A DNA stretch of 7,267 bases from ANME-2 cluster archaeon (GCA_003601535.1 PIXW01000257.1:1-7267), one strand, 5' to 3'. Counted from the stretch's first letter, positions 1 to 6,058 are shown. Notes: generated from the letters alone by a model not told the origin. A program made the numbers and translations.

Positions 1-62
1 AAAGACACCTTTACAACACTCAACAATCAATTTTCCTTCGACCAAAAAATCCTGTGACCATC

Positions 63-1055
63 ATGAAAACCACACCGCACAACAGAACCGTCCGCGCATC
101 CATCGGCACACTCGGGGTACTCGGAATGGAACTCGTGCTGATGGACGCGCCGCCTACAACAGCGTATCTGCAGATATACACAGACAGGCGCTGTCAGGCA
201 AACTGCCGCTTCTGCTCGCAGGCAAGAGGTGCTGATGGCGACCTGTTGCAGATCGCACGCGGGCAGTACATACCATCTGATCTCGGTGAAACTGTGCGAA
301 GACTCGCGATTGCGTTTGAGCGTGATTATCTCAGGCGTGCCTGTATCCAGACTGTGATGTATCCGGAGATGTGGCAGGATACCGTAGACCTTATCCGGTG
401 CATCAGGGACGTAAGCCAGATTCCAATCTCGGTCTCGGTCTTTCCGTTAAGCAACGAACAGTACGTTCTTCTAAAGGAGCTTGGCGTCGATAAACTGGTG
501 ATCCCGCTTGATGCTTGCACCAGTGAACTGTTCAGCAGGATCAAAGGGAGAAAAGCAGGCAGTATCTACGAATGGGGGACGCATCTCGATGGAATCAGGC
601 GTGCTGTTCGCATCTTTGGCAGAGGTTCTGTCGGCACGCATCTGATCCTCGGTATGGGGGAGAGTTGCGAGGACGCGCTCAGACTGATAGACAAACTGCA
701 TGCAGATGGCGTCTACGCTGCCCTCTTTGCATACACACATCTGCCAGGGACCCGCTGGCTGCACACGAATCTCAGTATCGGGCACTACCGTGCAGTACAG
801 TTTGGCGCATACCTGATCCGTGAGGGCATCGCATCCGTTGGAGATATGACCTTCGAGGACGGGAGCGTGGTAGACTTTGGAATACCGGACGCTGAGATGC
901 TGCGTCTGATCGAGAATGGGGTTGCTTTTCGGACAACAGGGTGTCCGGACTGCAACCGTCCGTATGCCACAGAGACGCACTCAGAGATATTCAACTTTCC
1001 GAGGGATCTGAGTTGTGAGGAGATAGAGGCGGTCAAAGAGCAGCTTCTGGTTTGA
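63..1055 (+). CDS. Radical SAM protein, biotin-synthase-like, with C-terminal CPxCNRPY motif
   Basis: Predicted cytosolic radical S-adenosylmethionine enzyme of 330 residues. The CX3CX2C signature (C44, C48, C51, within CQANCRFC) would bind the [4Fe-4S] cluster that cleaves SAM. It is preceded by a TTAYLQ strand, and a later HLILGMGES segment (about 193-201) resembles a SAM-binding loop of the barrel. Near the C-terminus CPDCNRPY (C294, C297) followed by an FNFPR segment may hold an auxiliary cluster; this is inference. Length and layout fit the biotin-synthase-like branch, but nothing seen fixes the substrate. One candidate is an archaeal lipoyl synthase subunit (LipS1/LipS2 group, often annotated as biotin synthase), which is unproven here. 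I chose ATG at 63 because GTGA at 54-57 can serve as a Shine-Dalgarno element 5 nt upstream; an in-frame GTG at 54 would add three residues. The gene converges with rps7, stop to stop. Confidence 0.85.
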   Translation: MKTTPHNRTVRASIGTLGVLGMELVLMDAPPTTAYLQIYTDRRCQANCRFCSQARGADGDLLQIARGQYIPSDLGETVRRLAIAFERDYLRRACIQTVMYPEMWQDTVDLIRCIRDVSQIPISVSVFPLSNEQYVLLKELGVDKLVIPLDACTSELFSRIKGRKAGSIYEWGTHLDGIRRAVRIFGRGSVGTHLILGMGESCEDALRLIDKLHADGVYAALFAYTHLPGTRWLHTNLSIGHYRAVQFGAYLIREGIASVGDMTFEDGSVVDFGIPDAEMLRLIENGVAFRTTGCPDCNRPYATETHSEIFNFPRDLSCEEIEAVKEQLLV

Positions 1056-1057
1056 TT

Positions 1058-1621
1058 TTACCGCGCAGACTTTGCAACCCGCTCGAGACCCTGCTTCTGA
1101 TTGATCGAATAGCATCTGACATCATACGATGCAGCAGCCATCAGTTCATCAGCAAGACAGCGTTCGATGGATCGCTTGCTCTTGAATGCCGAACGTCGTG
1201 CTCCTTCAGCGATGAACCGCAGAGCAATATCCACCCTGCGCTGGGAAGATGTATCAACAGCCTTTGGCACAGCGATTCCACCGTATTTGAGACGGACAAC
1301 CTCCTCTCTTGGTCCTGCATTGGCAACAGCATCGGCAAGAACCTGAACAGGGTTCTGTTTCGTCTTTTCATGTATGATATCGAATGCAGACATCACGATT
1401 CTGTAAGCACGCTGTTTTTTGCCGGTATTTGCCTCCTTTCGCATGATCTTATTGATCAGGCGTTCAATGATCGAGACATTGGATTTATTGAACTGCTGGC
1501 TGGCATGTTTGCCGCCGGTGTGCAGTACGATTCTCGGACTGATATTAACATACTTTCTGATGCCCATATCCTTGACTTCGACCTCGGAGATATCCCATTT
1601 ACCAAATGCCAACATATCCAT
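1058..1621 (-). CDS. rps7: 30S ribosomal protein S7 (uS7), archaeal
   Basis: Small-subunit protein of 187 residues that nucleates assembly of the 30S head by binding the 3' domain of 16S rRNA, near the decoding region. The characteristic C-terminal half is clear: [20 protein letters not shown], then [14 protein letters not shown], an [15 protein letters not shown] helix and an ER.AKSAR end. The N-terminal extension ([10 protein letters not shown]) is typical of archaeal rather than bacterial S7, which is shorter. ATG at 1621 is favoured over an in-frame ATG two codons later because a GGTGAT Shine-Dalgarno element lies 4 nt upstream. It is the last gene of the minus-strand L30e-nusA-rps12-rps7 run. 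EF-2, which usually follows it in archaea, is missing; its stop lies 2 nt from the stop of the convergent radical SAM gene. Confidence 0.97.
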   Translation of the reverse strand: MDMLAFGKWDISEVEVKDMGIRKYVNISPRIVLHTGGKHASQQFNKSNVSIIERLINKIMRKEANTGKKQRAYRIVMSAFDIIHEKTKQNPVQVLADAVANAGPREEVVRLKYGGIAVPKAVDTSSQRRVDIALRFIAEGARRSAFKSKRSIERCLADELMAAASYDVRCYSINQKQGLERVAKSAR

Positions 1622-1630
1622 AGTATCACC
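1622..1630 (-). promoter_or_regulatory. Shine-Dalgarno of rps7 overlapping the rps12 stop
   Basis: On the minus strand the rps12 reading frame ends AGG TGA, and four bases later rps7 begins with ATG. The string AGGTGAT matches the core of the archaeal Shine-Dalgarno consensus (complement of the 16S rRNA 3' end) and contains the rps12 TGA stop. A ribosome terminating on S12 therefore sits on the S7 initiation signal, which suggests translational coupling. The sequence overlap is seen directly; the coupling is inferred. Confidence 0.7.
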
Positions 1631-2054
1631 TGATTGGCTTCTCCCTGCGTCCGATCACCATCTCATGAAGTGGTACATCGTTTACCGCGATTACCCTGAA
1701 CCGGACACCAGGCAGGTCGCCCATTGAGCCACACATCATTCCGCCGATACGCTCGATCGTCACTTCGTCGTGTTCATCGATGAAGTTGATCGCACCGTCA
1801 CCGGGGCAGAACGCAGTAACCTGCTTCCCATTCTTGATCAGTTGTATCCGAACGCATTTGCGTATCGCAGAGTTTGGCTGCTTTGCTTCAATTCCAACCT
1901 TCTGAAGCACGATTCCACGCCCCTGCGGTGCGCCGCTGAGCGGATCTGCCTTGATATCCAGGCGGAGAGCGCGGCTGCTATAATTACGATCGCTCCATCT
2001 GGCTTTCTTTCGGTCTTTTTGCAGTTTGCGGGCTGCATATTTTCCTTTACTCAT
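1626..2054 (-). CDS. rps12: 30S ribosomal protein S12 (uS12), archaeal
   Basis: Decoding-centre protein of 142 residues, the usual archaeal length. The invariant [15 protein letters not shown] segment (residues 58-72) contains the loop where bacterial streptomycin-resistance mutations fall. It is followed by [24 protein letters not shown] (about 75-98), [10 protein letters not shown] (112-121) and a basic C-terminus. The N-terminus ([20 protein letters not shown]) is the lysine/arginine-rich archaeal/eukaryotic form. ATG at 2054 is preceded by AAAGGATGGATAC, a modest ribosome-binding site. It lies 33 bp after nusA, and its stop is embedded in the Shine-Dalgarno of rps7, so all four genes are probably on one transcript. 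No residue looks aberrant. Confidence 0.98.
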   Translation of the reverse strand: MSKGKYAARKLQKDRKKARWSDRNYSSRALRLDIKADPLSGAPQGRGIVLQKVGIEAKQPNSAIRKCVRIQLIKNGKQVTAFCPGDGAINFIDEHDEVTIERIGGMMCGSMGDLPGVRFRVIAVNDVPLHEMVIGRREKPIR

Positions 2055-2087
2055 GTATCCATCCTTTGATCCTTCAAAACTTAAATC

Positions 2088-2519
2088 TTATCTGATAATC
2101 ACATCATCGATGTTGTGATGCCTGTGTGCAAGCATCCGCATCTTCTCGATGTTTCTACCATCCCTGCCGATCGCAAGTCCCTTCTCATTGGCTGGCACAT
2201 CCACATACACGATCCTTCTTCCGCCGCGCACAGTCAGTTCGATTCCGAGAATCTTTGCTGGCTGTGCCACGTTCTTCATAAAAGTGGCAAGGTCATCCGA
2301 ATATTCCACAATCTCGATGTGCTTGCCGATAGACTTTCTGACCCGGTTGATATGTTCGCCATTTCTGCCGATCGCAAGTCCCATGTCACCATTCCTGACC
2401 ACATACAGTACCCGATCATCCTCATCGATACAGTCGCGTGCAGTCGCTCCTGTAAGACTCTCAAAGAGCGCGATGTACCGGACACCTTCGGTGGTAAGTC
2501 TGATCTCACCCACACTCAT
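2088..2519 (-). CDS. nusA: Archaeal NusA-like protein with two KH domains
   Basis: Stand-alone archaeal NusA homologue of 143 residues. Unlike bacterial NusA it has no N-terminal RNA-polymerase-binding domain and no S1 domain, and consists of two tandem type II KH domains that bind RNA. Both GXXG loops are visible: GRNG at 51-54 (in LAIGRNGEHINRVRK) and GRDG at 118-121 (in LAIGRDGRNIEKMR). Length and position between L30e and S12 match the conserved archaeal order. Its exact archaeal role in termination or antitermination is not settled. The ATG overlaps the L30e stop by 4 bp (ATGA), implying coupled translation. A GAGG just ahead of the ATG is too close to be an ideal Shine-Dalgarno, consistent with reinitiation. 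Confidence 0.95.
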   Translation of the reverse strand: MSVGEIRLTTEGVRYIALFESLTGATARDCIDEDDRVLYVVRNGDMGLAIGRNGEHINRVRKSIGKHIEIVEYSDDLATFMKNVAQPAKILGIELTVRGGRRIVYVDVPANEKGLAIGRDGRNIEKMRMLAHRHHNIDDVIIR

Positions 2520-2836
2520 CCCTCGATTTCATCCGGCATCTCTTCTTCTTCGAAGACCGACATGATGCCCGAATCCCCGGGATCGAGGATGGTTAGCGCA
2601 GCAATGGTGAATGGTTTTCCACATGCAATGCCGAGATCAATACTCATTCCAGGATATTCGATGATCGGCACGCCAGAATCCTGTATCTGCGCCCGTATAT
2701 GAGGTGGGCAGTTGGCAGCAAGCACAGCCGTTATATCACTGTTGTTTTTTACGGCATCGATACTTATGTTTGATCCGATGAGAACTTTACCGGTTCTGAT
2801 TGTTTTTCGCAGTTCTTTATTTAGATCGATGTTCAT
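2516..2836 (-). CDS. rpl30e: 50S ribosomal protein L30e (eL30)
   Basis: Archaeal/eukaryotic large-subunit protein of 106 residues in the L7Ae/L30e/S12e superfamily of kink-turn RNA binders; it has no bacterial orthologue. Diagnostic stretches are ELRKTIRTGKVLIGSN (8-23), AVLAANCPPHI (37-47), VPIIEYPGMSIDLGIACGKPF (56-76) and AALTILDPGDSGI (79-91). The chain then carries an extra acidic tail (FEEEEMPDEIEG) that extends beyond the usual LDPGDSDI ending. It is the first gene of the L30e-nusA-rps12-rps7 run. In most archaea the RNA polymerase A'' gene precedes it, whereas here a MoaE-like gene on the same strand lies 108 bp upstream. ATG at 2836 has only a weak purine-rich leader (AAGAGTTGAAATAA). 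Confidence 0.93.
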   Translation of the reverse strand: MNIDLNKELRKTIRTGKVLIGSNISIDAVKNNSDITAVLAANCPPHIRAQIQDSGVPIIEYPGMSIDLGIACGKPFTIAALTILDPGDSGIMSVFEEEEMPDEIEG

Positions 2837-2944
2837 TTATTTCAACTCTTTTTTGGACTGTAGTTTTGATGAACAGACTGGTATGTCACTGTACTTATGC
2901 GTTTGGTGTGGCACAACTTCATCCATGCTGGCGAATGCTTAATT
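2837..2944 (-). promoter_or_regulatory. Probable promoter region of the L30e operon
   Basis: This 108-bp gap separates the MoaE-like stop from the L30e start and is the largest gap in the minus-strand cluster, so the ribosomal operon probably has its own promoter here. No canonical TTTATATA box is visible. The best AT-rich candidates on the minus strand are GCATAAGTAC (plus 2891-2900) and ACATAC near 2881-2886; either would give a leader of roughly 20-35 nt. Assignment to one of them is not justified from sequence alone. Read-through from the MoaE-like gene is also possible. Confidence 0.35.
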
Positions 2945-3310
2945 TCACGTAAGTTCCCTCTTCCGTATCGAGACAATCTTCTGCAGTTCGTCCATCGTAT
3001 ATTCACATGCAGCAAATGCATCCTTCCTGTGCGGAGCGCTGCACACGATGAAGAGTATCCTTTCGCCGACAGAGAGCCTTCCTGTGCGGTGAATGATATC
3101 GAGAGACTTTATATCAAATCGCTTCAGTGCCTCTTCTCTGATCCTGCCAAGTTCCTGCATGGCAGGCTCCTCATCTGCGTCTATCTCCATACCGTTGATT
3201 CCATCATCCCGCACGATGCCAGTGAATGTGACGATCGCACCGACATCCGGATGCGTTGCCTCTTCGATCGTCTTGCTGATATCGAAATCTTCTTCTGTTA
3301 CTGTGATCAT
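2945..3310 (-). CDS. moaE: MoaE-like molybdopterin synthase catalytic subunit, divergent
   Basis: Homologue of the large subunit of molybdopterin synthase, which with thiocarboxylated MoaD turns cyclic pyranopterin phosphate into molybdopterin for Mo/W enzymes. At 121 residues it is shorter than E. coli MoaE (about 150), mainly at the C-terminus. Family features are GAIVTFTGIVRD (24-35), HRTGRLSVGE (74-83) and SAPHRKDAFAACEY (91-104, including His94-Arg95). The catalytic segment reads MDELQKIVSIRKRE, so the position of E. coli Lys119 is glutamine (Q110, with a lysine next to it), the position of Lys126 is kept (K117), and the usual tryptophan is arginine. It may be active through the shifted lysine or be a repurposed paralogue. 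ATG at 3310 is chosen because the family's N-terminus begins with MI.VTEE and AGGTGG lies upstream; an in-frame TTG at 3331 would add seven residues. No MoaD is nearby. Confidence 0.85.
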   Translation of the reverse strand: MITVTEEDFDISKTIEEATHPDVGAIVTFTGIVRDDGINGMEIDADEEPAMQELGRIREEALKRFDIKSLDIIHRTGRLSVGERILFIVCSAPHRKDAFAACEYTMDELQKIVSIRKRELT

Positions 3311-3412
3311 TCGAGCCACCTGATCCTGCAAACGCTTTCGTCTTGATCATCATTTCGATGGTGCAAAAACCTTTTGATGTACGTAAAATCACAATACAAA
3401 CAGGAGACAGTC
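3311..3412. promoter_or_regulatory. Divergent promoter region between moaE-like gene and tyrA
   Basis: These 102 bp separate two divergently read starts, so they must hold promoters for both unless the leaders overlap. On the plus strand CAGGAGACAG (3401-3410) contains an AGGAG Shine-Dalgarno element 6 nt before ATG 3413, which decides the tyrA start against an upstream in-frame ATG at 3374. On the minus strand AGGTGG lies about 6 nt before ATG 3310. The middle holds an AT-rich tract with the palindrome TACGTA (3380-3385). No clear TATA box can be assigned to either gene. Confidence 0.5.
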
Positions 3413-4711
3413 ATGAACATTCTGATCATCGGAGGCACAGGAGAACTCGGACAGTGGTTCACGAGATTCTTCCAGCGCCTGAACCATGAGGTTACGGTCT
3501 GGGGCAAAAGTGGCAGGATCGAGATTGCGGAAGAGCTCGGCGCAGCGTATGCCCGCGATCTGGATGCTGCGATCAGCAGGAGCGATATCGTTGTAATTTC
3601 GGTTCCAATCGATGTAACCGAGGATACGATCAGAACAGTCGCGCCGAAGATGAATCGCGGGAGTCTTCTCATGGATGTGACATCGATAAAGAAGAGACCG
3701 CTCGCTGCAATGGAAGCGTTCGCACCTGACGGCGTGGAGGCGATCGGGACGCATCCGATGTTTGGTCCGAGCATCTCCGGTATCCGCGGGCAGACCGTGA
3801 TGATCACACCATCGAACAGATGTGAGAGATGGCTTCCGGTCATCCTCGATCTGTTTGAGGGTGAGGGCGCAAACGTTGAGATCGTGGATGCTGATACGCA
3901 CGACCGGGTTATGGCAGTGGTGCAGGGGCTCACGCATTTCGCATACATCAGCATCGGATCGACACTGAGGAGCCTTGATTTTGATGTTTCCGAATCAAGA
4001 AGGTTCATGAGCCCTGTGTATGAGATCATGCTCGATTTCGTTGGCAGGATTCTTGGTCAGAACCCTCACCTGTATGCGATGATCCAGATAAACAATCCAA
4101 GCATTGCAGAGGTGCATGAGGCATTCATCACCGAATGTATACGGTTATCAGAGATGATCAGGGAGCATTCTGCGCAGAATTTCATTCTTCTGATGAAGAG
4201 AGCAGCATCTCACTTCGGAGATACGGAATCTGCTCTGAGAAGGTCCGATAAACTGATCAATGCGAAGATCGCAGAGTTTGAAGAACTGGTTCAATCGATA
4301 GGAAGCGAGAGAGCGGTACTGCACCTGCATTCTGGTGTTACGCACGTCGGCATCATCGCAAAGGTCACCCCGAGAACCATTGTTATGAGAGAGGGCGTGA
4401 AATCTGTTGAATTGAAGATCGAAAACATCAGATTGCTCAATGATTCTGAATTATACAACTGGAAACTTACGAACCTGCGCAGGTTTAAGCGGGACATCTC
4501 AGTCATACTGCCGGATCGCTCAGATCCATCAGTGGTGCGCAATGTGATATCGACGGTCGATGGCGTGGTCGGCGCAGATGTGATCGACCGATATGAGCCG
4601 AAACAGAGCGCAACGTTTCGAATCGAGATTCTTGAAGATTGTAATCCGGATGATGTCGAGACCAGGGCAGAGAAACTTCTCCTGGGGATTGGGTGTGTGC
4701 GGCGGGGATGA
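3413..4711 (+). CDS. tyrA: Prephenate dehydrogenase TyrA, archaeal form with C-terminal extension
   Basis: Catalyses NAD(P)-dependent oxidative decarboxylation of prephenate to 4-hydroxyphenylpyruvate, the committed step to tyrosine; cytosolic. The 432-residue protein opens with a Rossmann fold (GGTGELG, 7-13) and the strand VVISVPIDV. TyrA hallmarks are DVTSIK (88-93), GTHPMFGPS (112-120, His114) and LTHF (173-176, His175). A helical dimerisation region runs to about 295. Beyond this lies about 135 residues absent from minimal TyrA: a mixed segment (300-355), then RRFKRDISVILPD...DRYE...SATFRIEI (356-432), which resembles the ferredoxin-like anticodon-binding fold of PheRS beta or an ACT domain, possibly regulatory. 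AGGAG ahead of ATG 3413 supports this start. ycaO follows 44 bp downstream on the same strand. Confidence 0.95.
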   Translation: MNILIIGGTGELGQWFTRFFQRLNHEVTVWGKSGRIEIAEELGAAYARDLDAAISRSDIVVISVPIDVTEDTIRTVAPKMNRGSLLMDVTSIKKRPLAAMEAFAPDGVEAIGTHPMFGPSISGIRGQTVMITPSNRCERWLPVILDLFEGEGANVEIVDADTHDRVMAVVQGLTHFAYISIGSTLRSLDFDVSESRRFMSPVYEIMLDFVGRILGQNPHLYAMIQINNPSIAEVHEAFITECIRLSEMIREHSAQNFILLMKRAASHFGDTESALRRSDKLINAKIAEFEELVQSIGSERAVLHLHSGVTHVGIIAKVTPRTIVMREGVKSVELKIENIRLLNDSELYNWKLTNLRRFKRDISVILPDRSDPSVVRNVISTVDGVVGADVIDRYEPKQSATFRIEILEDCNPDDVETRAEKLLLGIGCVRRG

Positions 4712-4726
4712 ATTCGGGGATGAATT
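4703..4726. repeat. Perfect 12-bp tandem duplication across the tyrA stop
   Basis: CGGGGATGAATT occurs twice, back to back, at 4703-4714 and 4715-4726. The unit is 12 bp, so the reading frame is kept: the first copy encodes the last Arg-Gly and the TGA stop of tyrA, and the second repeats CGG GGA TGA in frame, giving a second stop four codons on. The repeat is exact by inspection. It probably arose by replication slippage. It also shapes the upstream edge of the short tyrA-ycaO spacer. Confidence 0.9.
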
Positions 4727-4733
4727 AATAGAT
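4722..4733 (+). promoter_or_regulatory. Possible TATA element upstream of ycaO
   Basis: The AT-rich run GAATTAATAGAT lies about 25-30 nt before the ycaO ATG at 4756, the spacing expected for a TATA box driving a nearly leaderless transcript. It is only a partial match to the archaeal consensus, and co-transcription with tyrA is an equally good explanation. The ribosome-binding site is weak (AGGAAACTCC before the ATG). Confidence 0.3.
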
Positions 4734-4755
4734 AGTCCCATCAATAGGAAACTCC

Positions 4756-6033
4756 ATGCGAATAGAGATCGACCCGGAGATCGAATATCAGCCAGGCACC
4801 CAGCGGGTATATGATTACGAGACAACGCTCTCCAATATCGAGAAGCTCCTTCCGGATATCGGCGTGGCAGAGTTACAGGATATCACACATCTCGATCGCG
4901 TCGGGATTCCTGTGGTTGCAGCGACCAGACCAAGCGCATCGCACGGCGCGATATCCGTATATTCTGGCAAGGGTGCAACCAGGATTCAGGCGAGGATATC
5001 TGCGATAATGGAATCTGTTGAGAGATGTTTTGCTGAAATACCGGAAATAAACATTGATTTTAAGGATAAGCCAGTTAACACAGAGAAAATCATCGAAACG
5101 TATGAGGATCTCGAGAGTGAAGATGTCATCGATCCTGAGACGTTACTTCTCCCGGAACCGCTCTCTGCAGGGATCAGACTCGAATGGGTGAAGGGCTGGG
5201 ACTTTATGAACAATACAGAGGTACTTGTACCTGCAAATGCGGTATACCATCCGTACAACCGTGGAATGTTTCTGTTCCGCAGCAACACCAATGGACTTGC
5301 ATCAGGCAACACCATCGAGGAGGCTATCGTGCACGGGCTCCTGGAGGTGATCGAGCGCGATGCACTCAGTATGGCAGAATATATTCGAAACGCTGGAAAG
5401 GAGATCATTCTACATGAAGAGGATGGTGTGGTGTACGATCTTCAAAAAAGATTCAAGGATGCCGGGATATCTGTAAAACTGTGGCTTTTGCCATCGGTAA
5501 CAGAAATTCCTGTCGTGGTTGCTGCGCTGGATGATGTCACAACCGTGGATCCGACGATGCTGGTGATGGGTGCGGGCGCGCACCTCAGTCCGGAACATGC
5601 GGTATTCCGTGCACTAACAGAGGCAGCGCAGTTCAGACTGGCGCAGATATCAGGCGCGCGTGATGACGTGCAGAAGCGGAGTGGTTTCGTCATGGATGCC
5701 GGATACGAGCGCATGAAACGCCTGAATAAATACTGGTATACGGATGGCGAAGAGATCGAACTCGCCCGGATTCCTGATCTATCATCGAACACGCCTGCAG
5801 CAAACATCTCTACGATCATAGAGCGACTTCGCGGCGTGGCTCCGCAGGTGATTGTAGTTGATCTGTCCCAGCCATGGATAGACGTTCCTGTGGTCAGAAC
5901 GATCATTCCGACCTTCGAACTCTATACCGTTGATCGTGAGCGGATCGGTGCTCGTGCAAGGGCAGCACGAAGAGAGAGTGAGCGAGAGGCGATGCGTGCG
6001 AGACGGGACAGAAGAGACAGAAAGAAGATGTAA
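4756..6033 (+). CDS. ycaO: YcaO-type McrA-glycine thioamidation protein (methanogenesis marker 1)
   Basis: ATP-dependent cyclodehydratase-like enzyme that phosphorylates a peptide amide. Methanogen YcaO is known to be needed for thioglycine in the alpha subunit of methyl-coenzyme M reductase, generally with a TfuA partner and a sulfide source. The 425-residue protein shows the YcaO nucleotide-binding elements: SGKGATRIQARISAIMESVER (70-90), NGLASGNTIEEAIVHGLLEVIERDA (179-203) and GAGAHLSPEHAVFRALTEAAQFR (272-294). An N-terminal GTQRVYDYETTLSNI stretch and TIIPTFELYTVDRERIG near the end also fit the marker 1 subfamily. It lacks the PxPxP end of E. coli YcaO and instead carries an arginine-rich tail (about 396-425). 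No tfuA lies in the window; neighbours are tyrA and ino1. Its presence implies an Mcr-bearing archaeon. Confidence 0.92.
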   Translation: MRIEIDPEIEYQPGTQRVYDYETTLSNIEKLLPDIGVAELQDITHLDRVGIPVVAATRPSASHGAISVYSGKGATRIQARISAIMESVERCFAEIPEINIDFKDKPVNTEKIIETYEDLESEDVIDPETLLLPEPLSAGIRLEWVKGWDFMNNTEVLVPANAVYHPYNRGMFLFRSNTNGLASGNTIEEAIVHGLLEVIERDALSMAEYIRNAGKEIILHEEDGVVYDLQKRFKDAGISVKLWLLPSVTEIPVVVAALDDVTTVDPTMLVMGAGAHLSPEHAVFRALTEAAQFRLAQISGARDDVQKRSGFVMDAGYERMKRLNKYWYTDGEEIELARIPDLSSNTPAANISTIIERLRGVAPQVIVVDLSQPWIDVPVVRTIIPTFELYTVDRERIGARARAARRESEREAMRARRDRRDRKKM

Positions 6034-6055
6034 CATAGTTACGAAAACGTTATGT
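6033..6055 (+). other. Hairpin or dyad directly after the ycaO stop
   Basis: ACATA-GTT-ACG-AAAA-CGT-TATGT forms a potential 8-bp stem with a 4-nt A loop and a 3-nt bulge on the 5' side. It begins on the last base of the ycaO stop codon. It has no T-run after it, so it is not a typical intrinsic terminator. It could stabilise the ycaO mRNA 3' end or be a DNA dyad for a regulator of ino1, since it overlaps the likely ino1 promoter. Both roles are inference. Confidence 0.45.
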
Positions 6056-6058
6056 AAA
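6042..6058 (+). promoter_or_regulatory. Candidate BRE/TATA promoter of ino1
   Basis: TTATGTAA (6050-6057) is preceded by the purine-rich CGAAAACG, a layout like an archaeal BRE plus TATA box. Transcription would start near 6080, leaving a leader of about 20 nt before ATG 6099 with GAGG at 6086-6089 as a weak ribosome-binding site. The box departs from the consensus, so this is tentative. Confidence 0.35.

Noticed and set aside
471..980. Minus-strand open frame of 169 codons opposite the radical SAM gene
   Set aside because: The plus-strand frame has the conserved CX3CX2C and CPxCNRPY motifs; the antisense frame shows nothing.
1052..1633. Plus-strand open frame of 193 codons
   Set aside because: It is antisense to rps7, whose uS7 motifs are unmistakable; the translation shows no family and no ribosome-binding site.
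2115..2702. Plus-strand open frame of 195 codons
   Set aside because: It lies antisense across nusA and L30e, both clearly identified; it is a shadow of their codon bias.
3311..3331. TTG start extending the MoaE-like protein by seven residues
   Set aside because: ATG 3310 has AGGTGG upstream and matches the family's N-terminus, so the TTG start is less likely.
3374..3412. Upstream ATG extending tyrA by 13 residues
   Set aside because: The AGGAG ribosome-binding site lies between the two ATGs and serves ATG 3413, where the Rossmann strand MNILIIGG begins.
3307..4029. Minus-strand open frame of 240 codons
   Set aside because: It is antisense to the catalytic half of tyrA and is Ser/Arg-rich with no recognisable motif; a codon-structure artefact.
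4756..6033. YcaO as part of a ribosomally made peptide (azoline/RiPP) cluster
   Set aside because: No precursor peptide, E1-like partner, dehydrogenase or exporter lies nearby, and the protein fits the methanogenesis marker 1 type.
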